This document shows, piece by piece, positions 1 through 7,182 of a stretch of 10,200 bases of DNA (position 1 is the first letter of the stretch; each line of letters opens with the position of its first letter). Origin of the DNA: Isotricha intestinalis. Its lineage: Eukaryota > Ciliophora > Litostomatea > Vestibuliferida > Isotrichidae. Where the stretch lies: NCBI GenBank assembly GCA_023807065.1, contig JAJJLU010004704.1, positions 1-10,200 on the forward strand, in the 5' to 3' direction. The notes beneath the pieces are model-generated. The model was not told the origin of the DNA. It worked only from the letters and a program-made list of their open reading frames with translations, and did not search any database. Position numbers and translations under genes: made by a program.

Positions 1-742
1 AATAAAAGATTATTCAAATTCAAATAGTGAAATATGTTTATTTGGAATGATATTAAGAAATGAATTAGAAGAAAATACAATAAATATATTAAATCAAATT
101 AAAATAGTAATGAATGATACATTAAATTATTTCTTAACTGAAAAATATCCTAATAAAAATGCAGGAGAAATAAATGATTTAGTTAATGAATGTAAAAAAG
201 GTTTTGTTGATGAAGATATTTGGAATAAAATAATAGAATGTTTTTTTTTAAAAGATAATAATGCTTTAGATAATGTTAGAAATAAAATATATAATTATAT
301 TGAAAGAGTATTAGAAAAAAGTAATGATTTTATGAATAAAAAACCTGATTTTGAAATGACAAGAGAAGAAAAAAGTTTTGTTGAAGAAATGAGAAATTAT
401 CCTAAAAAAATAACTTTTTATGATTTATTAAATATATTACTTGATTATCATATTAGAACAAGAAGTAATTATTTAACTAATTTTAAAAGTTATTTTAATA
501 AATATGATACTAATAATGACGGTATTTTATCTAAGAAAGAATTAATTTTATTTATTAGAGAAATGAATTTATTTGATGAAAGTGTTATTAATGAAAATAT
601 TGATTTATTATTAAGAAAACTTCCTAATTGTGAAAAATATAATTCTTTTTCTTTTAGTGAAGTTTTGTCTTTATTTGATAAGGAAAAAATTATTAATCAT
701 AAAGGAGAAGAAATAAGTATTTTAGATGTTATTGCTAAATAA
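1..742 (+). CDS. EF-hand protein, 5'-partial (continues past left edge)
   Basis: The frame is open from base 2 to the TAA at 740-742, so the ATG at 47 is probably internal and the N terminus lies outside the window. The visible 246 residues are mostly helical and charged. Counting from the ATG at 47, residues 154-165 form one canonical EF-hand loop, DTNNDGILSKKE, with acidic or Asn ligands at loop positions 1, 3 and 5, Gly at 6, Ile at 8 minus one, and Glu at 12. A second helix pair about 40 residues later (around LPNCEKYNSFSFSEVL) looks like a degenerate, non-binding partner hand. This implies a Ca2+-responsive helical protein. No catalytic domain, signal peptide or membrane segment is visible. 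I do not recognise the family; a cilium- or cytoskeleton-associated EF-hand protein is possible but unproven. The next gene-like sequence begins about 55 bp downstream on the same strand. Confidence 0.82.
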   Translation, partial: IKDYSNSNSEICLFGMILRNELEENTINILNQIKIVMNDTLNYFLTEKYPNKNAGEINDLVNECKKGFVDEDIWNKIIECFFLKDNNALDNVRNKIYNYIERVLEKSNDFMNKKPDFEMTREEKSFVEEMRNYPKKITFYDLLNILLDYHIRTRSNYLTNFKSYFNKYDTNNDGILSKKELILFIREMNLFDESVINENIDLLLRKLPNCEKYNSFSFSEVLSLFDKEKIINHKGEEISILDVIAK

Positions 743-797
743 TATTTTTTTATTATTTTATTTTTTATAGAATAATAATTGATAATTTATGAGAATT

Positions 798-1179
798 ATG
801 AATATTAAATTACTTATTTTATATTATATTAATTTTTAAAGTTTTTTATATCAAAAAAAAGATTCTTTAAGTGAAAAAGATTATATGAAATGCATTGATA
901 CTGTTCCTATTAAAAATAGTGTTGTTAAATGTAATAGTGTTATTCCTCAAGATAATTTTATCAAAGAAATATATAAATGTTGTTATTATCATTTTTCTAT
1001 TCATGATGAATATAAAACAGGATGTACTTTTTTAAAATATAAAGATAAAGATGAAATTATTAAAATTTGAAAAAATTTTAAAAAATGAATATGAAGATGT
1101 TTCTATTAAATGTAATGAGCATTATTTATCTATTAATTATTATATTTTATTATTTTTAACATTTAATTTTATTGGTTAA
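798..1179 (+). pseudogene. Broken gene for a small secreted Cys-containing protein with hydrophobic tail
   Basis: An ATG at 798 opens a hydrophobic, signal-peptide-like start (MNIKLLILYYINF) that is stopped by TAA at 837-839. The same frame then stays open through 885 (an internal ATG) to TGA at 1068-1070. The body has Cys at KCI, VKC, a CC pair (YKCCYYHF) and TGC. From about 1050 the +1 frame takes over with coding-like sequence (KFEKILKNEYEDVSIKC, then NEHYLS), and ends in a hydrophobic tail (YYILLLFLTFNFIG) before TAA at 1177-1179. One extra A in the A run at 1062-1065 would explain the shift. Signal peptide, spaced Cys and a hydrophobic C terminus suggest a secreted protein held by a GPI anchor or a tail helix. 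The CC...GC...C...YLS layout reminds me of small secreted protist proteins, from memory only. Alternatives are assembly error, or a short real protein of 61 codons from 885 to 1070. Confidence 0.55.
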
Positions 1180-1229
1180 AAAAAAATGTATTTTGAATTA
1201 AATTTTTATTTTTTTTTAAAAATTATTAA

Positions 1230-4200
1230 ATGGATATTGATTCAAATGAAGAATCAAATAAAACAATATTTCAAATATTAAAAGAGCTTCAAAGTTTAAT
1301 AATTAAAGAATCATCAATACATTCTATTTGTATATAATTATATATAAAAAATATTATAGTTGTTAATACAAAAGAAGAACTTAAATCAAATATTTTTAAA
1401 GAAAGTTTTGAAATATATAATAAAAAAATAATGATAATGGAATTTTTAGAAAATAAGAAACATTTAGAAGAAAAAAAGAAATATTATTTAGTTGAAAATT
1501 CAGGTGTTTTTATTTCACAAGGTTTACCAGTTGTTTTAAATTTTATTAATTCTTTTAGAAAAGATTTAGAATTTTGTTTCCAATTTATTATGTATTGTCA
1601 ACCTTCAGATTTAAAGCAAATCTCTAATTTTTTAATGAATAATTTATTTGATGATATTTTTAATAATCATTTAACTGATGAATTATTATCTATTATTTTT
1701 AGATGTTTAGAAAAAGAAATTAATGAAATTTCTGGTCCTGAAAAATTTTTAGAAAATTCTAAATGTAGAATTTTATTTGAAGGATTATTTAATAATCCTA
1801 AAATTAAATATTTTTTTCATTTAATTGTATCTCCTATTGTTGAAAATATTGAAAATAAAAATTATGATAAATGGATTTTAAATATTAATGAAATTATTAA
1901 TGATTTAAATAATAATTTAAATGAATATGAAGCAAAAGGTATTTTTTCTGAGAAGAATAATCAAGAACAAAAAAACAAAGAATTTAATGAAAAATATTTT
2001 AGTGATGTAACAAAAAATTATTTAGAAGATTTATTAGAAAAAACAAATGATGATTTTAGTAAAGAATATATAAAAAAACAAATTGAATTATATGAATCAA
2101 ATGAAAATATATATTCAAATAATAAATTAACAGAAGAAATAAAAAATGCAAAAGATTCAAATAAAATATTTATATTGTATAAACAAACATTTTTAAAAAT
2201 TAAAAGAGTAATTGATTATTTAATATTATGTTTAAATGAAAAAATACATTTAATGCCTTTATCTTTGAAAATTATTTGTAAAATGATAAAAATATTAGTT
2301 AATAAAAAACATAAAAATTGTTCTCTTTTAACTCAAAATTTATATATTGGAAAATTTTTCTTTGAATTTTTCTTATTTCAATGTTTAGAAAATTTAGATT
2401 ATGGATGTTTATGTGGTACTTATATAATATCAAAAACTACTCAAAAAAATTTTAATAGTGTTATTTTGATATTAAAACAATTATTTTCATTAGAATTTTT
2501 TAATTCAAATAATAATTATTCTCTTATACCTTTTAATTCTTATTTTTTAAATGAATTATTATCATTAGTTTCAAAATTATTTTCAGAATTAACAAATATT
2601 ACATTTTCTCCTTTTATTGAAAAAATAATTCAAAATGAAAATATTTATTATTATGATTATTTTAAGGAAAATCCAGAAGAAATAATTCATCAAACATCAT
2701 TTTGTTTTTCTATTAATGAATTAAAACTGTTATTTAAAATTGCAGATAGTAATTTTATTCCTGAATTTAAAGAAATTTTAGTTTCAAATAAAGAATCAAT
2801 TGAAAAAATGAGAAATATTTATACTCCAACTTTAAAAAGATTTAAACATTATTCAAGTGAATTTGATAATATAATTTTAGAAGAAGAAAAACAAAATAAA
2901 ATATTTTATTTTCTTTTTACAAAATTAAAATTTAATGAAGAATTTTTAAAATATGAAAAAATAGAATCAAGTGATTGTTTTACAAGAAAAGAATTAATTT
3001 CAGTTAAAACAGAAGAAGAACTTTTAGAGAATAATTTAATAAAAATAGACAATTTTTTAGTTAAATTGTTATATATAAATGATATATTAAACCAAAGAGA
3101 TTTTTCTGAATTAGCATCAAAAGATTTAATAGAATTATTAAATGAGTTAATTAAAATATTAAAAACAGGAAGATTAAATTTTAATTCCCCAGTTCCTCCT
3201 GAATGGTATGGTAAAAGTTTAGTAAATTTATTAATTAATTTACCAGAAAAATATAAGAAAAATAATTATGATAAAATATTATCTTTATTAAAATTAAATA
3301 TTCAAAAATCAATAGATTTTTTAGATCCTAAAATATTTACTCATATATATGAAAAATTTAAATATATTAATGAAAGAAAAGAATTATTAACTTATGTTGA
3401 AGAATGTTTATTAAATATTGAACAAAATAATATATTAAACAATTTCTTTAATCAAGAAATTCATACTTTATTATCTTTAAATAAAACTTGTGTTAATGGT
3501 AAATCTACTTTTAAAATTAAATCTATTTCTCATTTAATTGAGATTTTTCCTGATTTAACTACAAAAGAAAAAAACGGAAAAAATAAATCTTTAGATAATC
3601 AAAAAGAAGATTTTATTCCTGAATTTTTAATTAATTATTTTAATGTAATAAACGATAAATTAAAAGATTCTAAAATAATTAAAAATATTGATTTTATTAA
3701 TAAATATAATGAATATGAAAATAGTAAATCTAATTTAGATTCAAAAAATAAGAGTTTTTGTTTTTTATTTGATGGTTTCAAAAATAATTTGGAAGAATAT
3801 TTATCATTAAATTTTTCTCTCTTTGAAGATGATAGTTTTGAAAATTATGATATATCATTTTTTTTAAAAATTTACCAAAATAAATATTTTGAATTTATAT
3901 CAGATAAAATAGAAAATTATATAATGAATAAATTATATTCTAGAATTTTTCCTTTGGAATCATCACATAAAGATATTAAAATATATAGAAAAGCAATTCA
4001 ATATTCTTGGATAGAACCAAAACATTTAATTCAAAATGAAGAATTATTTAAGTATAATTTTTTCAATGAGATAATTGTTGATATTCAAAATTTAGATTAT
4101 ACAAGATCACCAATTTCAAAAATGAAACTTTTAGCTTTAATTTTCAATAAAATAGAAAAATCAATTATATTTAATTTACCTGATGAAATTTGCTTTGTTT

Positions 4201-4430
4201 CAAATTATATTATTCCATTTTTTGTTTATTGTTTAATTAAATCAAAACCAAGAAAATTATGGTCTAATCTTATTTATATTAAATATTATCATGGAAAATC
4301 AATTGATCAACAAATCTTTTGCCAATTTCAAGTTGCTGTTACTATGTTAGAAAATTTAGCATATAATAATTTAATTAATGTTTCTAAAGAAGAATTTGAA
4401 GAAAATTGTAAAAAATATTTACCTAAATAA
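1230..4430 (+). CDS. GAPVD1/RME-6-like protein: RasGAP-like plus C-terminal VPS9 domain (two exons)
   Basis: Exon 1 is 1230-1329 and exon 2 is 1360-4430, giving 1056 residues. The join restores IFVNTKEEL, close to the N terminus of animal GAPVD1 (LYVNSEKQL, recalled). Residues about 100-430 resemble the GAPVD1 RasGAP region: a helix set ending PEKFLENSKCRILF, then LMPLSLKIICKMIKIL and LENLDYG. The middle is unassigned helical sequence. Residues about 885-1050 are a clear VPS9 domain: ENYIMNKLYSRIF, the W of YSWIEPKHL, SPISKMKLLALI, IPFFVYCLIKSKPRKLWSN, QFQVAVTMLENL and a final KEEFEENCKKY. VPS9 proteins activate Rab5-type GTPases on endosomes, and GAPVD1/RME-6 links this to clathrin-coated vesicle uptake. 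The RasGAP arginine finger is apparently replaced (FLE at 163-165), and the usual VPS9 acidic pair reads SNYIIP (981-986), so activity may be reduced or lost. The VPS9 call is strong; the RasGAP call is moderate. Confidence 0.85.
1330..1359 (+). other. 30-nt spliceosomal intron in the GAPVD1-like gene
   Basis: The interval starts GTATATAA and ends TATTATAG, so it has GT-AG ends and is almost pure A+T. Read through, exon 1 stops within it at TAA. Removing exactly 30 nt joins codon phase 1 (T at 1329 with TT at 1360-1361) and gives one open frame from the ATG at 1230 to the stop at 4430. The residues made across the junction match the conserved GAPVD1 N terminus, which supports the call independently of the splice sites. 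Confidence 0.8.
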
Positions 4431-4786
4431 ATAAATTGATTTAAAAGTAATATGAATTATAAATATAAATAAATTATTTATTGAAAAAATAACGTTTTTT
4501 TAACATCATAAGAATTATTTACATAATTAAATAATTTATGTTTATTATATTGATAATTTTATTTTTTTATTCTCTCCTAATTTCTTAATTATTAAAATAA
4601 AAATATATTTTATTTTCAATTTCAAAAATTCTTTTAATTAATTTCCTGAGAAAAAATAATAATTCATTCAATCCAATAAAAAGAATTGTAAAATTATATG
4701 GAAATAAACTAGATTTTTTTTTAATTGATTATATTACTATTTAAAATAAATGATAAAATTTTTATTTAAAAACATTACTCAAAATC
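4431..4786. other. Convergent intergenic spacer (shared 3' ends)
   Basis: This 356-bp spacer separates the convergent ends of the GAPVD1-like and kinase genes, so it should hold both 3' untranslated regions and poly(A) sites. It is nearly all A and T runs, with no clear hairpin terminator or RNA gene. The one notable piece is a plus-strand frame, open without an ATG from 4601 to TAA at 4742-4744, with somewhat coding-like composition. It is described under findings. Confidence 0.6.
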
Positions 4787-5800
4787 TTACATTGCAAGTA
4801 ATTCATTTAACTTCTTATTATCTCTAATATCTAATTGAATAATATTACCTTTATTAATATATTGTATAGGAATTTTATTGATAGTTTTTTTATCAACAAA
4901 TTCAAAGTAAGAGAATTCTCTAGTAATAAATTCTGACAATAATAATTCATCAGAGGAAGATCTTTTATTTTGTTCAAATTGTAAACAAGAGTTTAAAAAA
5001 GCAATAAATTGTAAGCTTATCTTATTAATATTATTTAAATCAATAATATAAATTCCTTTTTTTAAATTATAAACTAATTCTTGAATAGCATTTTCAGGAT
5101 TATAACTTTTATTTTCAAAAGGAGTAATATTAAATAATAATTCATAAGATAAAATACCAAGAGCCCAAATATCAACTTTTTCATTTTCAATAATATTGAC
5201 AGGAACATTTCTATCAAATAATGAAGGTTCCATGTATAAAGGGCTTCCACCAATCATTCTTTCATTTTTTTCAATTTGAATCTTTTTATATTTAGATAAA
5301 CCAAAATCAGACAGTTTAAATTTACATTTTAAAAAATTCATTTCTTTTAAATCTTTTTCACTATCATATTTTAATAATATATTTGCAGGTTTAATATCAT
5401 GATGAATTATTCCATGAGCATGTAAACATTGTAATCCATTTAATATTTGAATAATAATATATTGTAATATTTCTTCTTTTAAATCACCATATTTTTCCCT
5501 ATATTTTTTAATTGAAGTATTTAAATCTCCTCCATTACAATATTCAAATAATAAATATTTTTCTTTTTCTATATCTGATATATCATATACTTTAGCTAAG
5601 AAATCACAATCGCAATCTGTTGATATTAATATTTCATTTGTTAAAAGTTCCATTTCTTTTGGATTATTTACTAAATTTTTTGGAATGCACTTTGCTGCTA
5701 CTTCTTTTTCCATTATTTGATCATATGCTAATCGCACTTCTCCTGATAATCCTTTTCCTAATGATTTGTCTTTAAATATATAACGATATTCTGATTCCAT
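4787..5800 (-). CDS. Divergent Ser/Thr protein kinase
   Basis: The 337-residue protein is almost entirely one protein kinase domain (about residues 8-292) with a short C-terminal tail. The ATP loop is GKGLSGEV (15-22), the ATP lysine is K37 in VAAKC, the helix-C glutamate is E56, and the hinge is FEYCNGGDL. The catalytic loop reads HHDIKPAN (133-140), so the base D135, K137 and N140 are present but the Arg of HRD is His. DFG is at 165-167. The activation segment ends GGSPLYMEPS (184-193) where APE is expected, while the distal R280 and DIW (210-212) are kept. All chemistry residues are present, so it should be active. The His suggests it need not be switched on by activation-loop phosphorylation in the classic RD way. 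The GSPLYM style resembles ULK/CaMK-like kinases common in protists, but I cannot assign an orthologue. The ATG at 5800 sits in an A-rich leader, and the gene diverges from the flavodoxin gene. Confidence 0.92.
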   Translation of the reverse strand: MESEYRYIFKDKSLGKGLSGEVRLAYDQIMEKEVAAKCIPKNLVNNPKEMELLTNEILISTDCDCDFLAKVYDISDIEKEKYLLFEYCNGGDLNTSIKKYREKYGDLKEEILQYIIIQILNGLQCLHAHGIIHHDIKPANILLKYDSEKDLKEMNFLKCKFKLSDFGLSKYKKIQIEKNERMIGGSPLYMEPSLFDRNVPVNIIENEKVDIWALGILSYELLFNITPFENKSYNPENAIQELVYNLKKGIYIIDLNNINKISLQFIAFLNSCLQFEQNKRSSSDELLLSEFITREFSYFEFVDKKTINKIPIQYINKGNIIQLDIRDNKKLNELLAM

Positions 5801-6084
5801 TTTTTTATTGGATTTTTAAATGACTTTTTATTTTTTTTTCTGAAAAATATGAAAATTTAAATGAATGTATTGAAAAAAATTAATAATTATTTTATATACA
5901 AATTATAATCTAATTAAAAAAAGGGTAGAAGAATATATATGATAAAAAGACAATAATTTGGAGAAAAAAATTGATTCTTTCTTTAATTTATTATTAGTTC
6001 CATTTTATTTATTCATAAAAAAAAACTTTCTACAAATGAAATTTTTCAAACTCAAAACCAAAAAATATTATATATTTAAAAAAA
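5801..6084. promoter_or_regulatory. Divergent intergenic region, presumed bidirectional promoter
   Basis: This 284-bp AT-rich gap lies between the divergent kinase and flavodoxin start codons, so both promoters should lie here. It contains a small G-rich island (AAAGGGTAGAAG, near 5920-5931) that stands out from the flanking A and T runs. I see no recognised factor site. A frame running through it into the flavodoxin gene begins only at a TTG and overlaps the real gene in another phase, so it is not called. Confidence 0.4.
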
Positions 6085-6561
6085 ATGGAAACAACTCACA
6101 AAAAAATAATAATATTTTATTATTCATACCACAACATGAACACAAAAAAATTATTAGAAGCATCATGTGCAAATTGTTCAAACGTAGAATTAATACAATT
6201 ACCAACAGAAAGAACAGATGTATCAGGATATGATTTTATAGGTTTTGCATCAGGAATATATTATTTAGGAATGGCAAAAGAAATTTATGAACAAATAGAA
6301 AAATTAAAAGGATTAGAAGGAAAACATTGTTTTAGTATTGCTACTTCTGGAATGGGATTCGAAAAATTTGGTTTTTATCCTAAAAATTATATTATTAAGA
6401 AAGGAGGCTTATTTGAAGGTGCCTTAAGTATTAAAGCTTATGATGCTTTTGGACCTTTTAAATTAATTGGAGGAATAAATAAAAATAAACCTAATGAAGA
6501 TGATTTTAATAATACTAAAAGGTTTATTGATAATATTGTCATGAAATATGAAAATGAATAA
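6085..6561 (+). CDS. Single-domain flavodoxin-like FMN protein
   Basis: The 158-residue protein has the flavodoxin fold signature. A first strand KKIIIFYYS (6-14) leads into the FMN phosphate loop SYHNMNT (14-20). The loop ASGIYYLG (55-62) matches the usual GSPIYxG turn near the isoalloxazine ring, and ATSG (87-90) fits the third FMN loop. The C-terminal block AFGPFKLIGGINKNKPNEDD (121-140) is the hallmark of a short flavodoxin family I associate mainly with bacteria such as clostridia and lactobacilli. Such proteins carry electrons with bound FMN, often in anaerobes. No targeting peptide, membrane segment or fused reductase domain is present, so a soluble cytosolic location is likely. The ATG at 6085 follows an A-rich leader and places the phosphate loop at the normal distance. 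Bacterial origin by transfer is possible, but the codon use looks like its neighbours. Confidence 0.88.
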   Translation: METTHKKIIIFYYSYHNMNTKKLLEASCANCSNVELIQLPTERTDVSGYDFIGFASGIYYLGMAKEIYEQIEKLKGLEGKHCFSIATSGMGFEKFGFYPKNYIIKKGGLFEGALSIKAYDAFGPFKLIGGINKNKPNEDDFNNTKRFIDNIVMKYENE

Positions 6562-7182
6562 TCTTTTTTTTTTAGTTAATTAATTTTTTATTTTTTTAAA
6601 ATTTTTTTAATTTTATATTATAAATTTTTTAATTAGAATTCTCCGAGAATGAAAAATAGACAATATATTATTGGTGTCCATTTGTAAGTTAAAATTAAAA
6701 GTGATTTTACAGTAAAAAGGTTTAAATTGAGTAATTTTTGTATAAAAAAATTATATTCAAATTTTAAGTTTCTTTTTCATATTTTTTTGTTTTTTATTTT
6801 GATAAAAAATTTTCATTGTTATTATTTGAAAAGGTTATTTTTCTAAATTTCATTCTTATTCCTCTATTTCTTATTTGATTATTATTATATTCAATTTCTT
6901 AAATTATATTTTAAAATTGATTAATTTCTTTTATTTAATATCTTAATTTTTTCTTTGTTATTCATATTATTTATTTCTTTTAATATATATCTATAACATT
7001 TTTTTTTATTGATATATAATACTATCAATAATATTAATTCTTTTCCTTTTATTAATTTTATTTCTATTCGAAGTTATAAATTTCATGGTTTTCATTTTCT
7101 TTTTTTATTTTATATTTTTATTTTTTTTTAATATGAAATTATATTATAATTCAATATTATATGTTTATTTAATAAATATAAA
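6562..7182. other. Large intergenic spacer with unexplained signals
   Basis: This is the longest gap in the window (621 bp), between the flavodoxin stop and the CEP135-like start. The first 70 bp are T runs. A less AT-biased island follows (about 6636-6735) with a 6-bp inverted repeat and an intron-like GTAAGT...TTTTACAG segment. From about 6770 to 7130 the plus strand is pyrimidine-rich, meaning the minus strand has the purine bias typical of coding strands here, and it holds several short open segments. None joins into a credible gene. The last 50 bp must include the leader of the downstream gene. Confidence 0.5.
6638..6650. promoter_or_regulatory. Perfect 6-bp inverted repeat ATTCTC-C-GAGAAT
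   Basis: Two exact 6-bp arms flank a single C. The central CTCCGAG is unusually G+C-rich for this spacer. The symmetry suits a dimeric DNA-binding protein, and the TTC...GAA ends loosely recall heat-shock or STAT-type half-sites, although the spacing is not that of a classical heat-shock element. It lies 77 bp after the flavodoxin stop. As a hairpin it would have an impossible 1-nt loop unless the stem opens to ATTCT/AGAAT with a 3-nt loop. Confidence 0.3.

Noticed and set aside
837..839. In-frame TAA read as evidence for a ciliate code with TAA as Gln
   Set aside because: All long genes here avoid internal TAA and TAG, use CAA for Gln and end in TAA, so reassignment is not supported.
1024..1096. 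GT-AG interval of 73 nt that would remove the frameshift in the small Cys-protein gene
   Set aside because: It would delete sequence that looks coding in both frames, is much longer than the 30-nt intron seen nearby, and leaves the TAA at 837 unexplained.
5958..6233. Plus-strand 91-codon frame overlapping the flavodoxin start
   Set aside because: It starts at TTG, is a run of Phe, Lys and Leu from A/T runs, and overlaps the well-supported flavodoxin gene in another phase.
6991..7022. Minus-strand 32-nt GTAT...TATAG intron-like segment after a short ATG frame
   Set aside because: The size and ends fit, but splicing leads to a TAA after three codons, so it gives no gene.
7066..7072. TTCGAAG, resembling the TTCGA of a tRNA T-loop
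   Set aside because: The flanks do not pair into a T stem, and no acceptor or anticodon arm is present on either strand.
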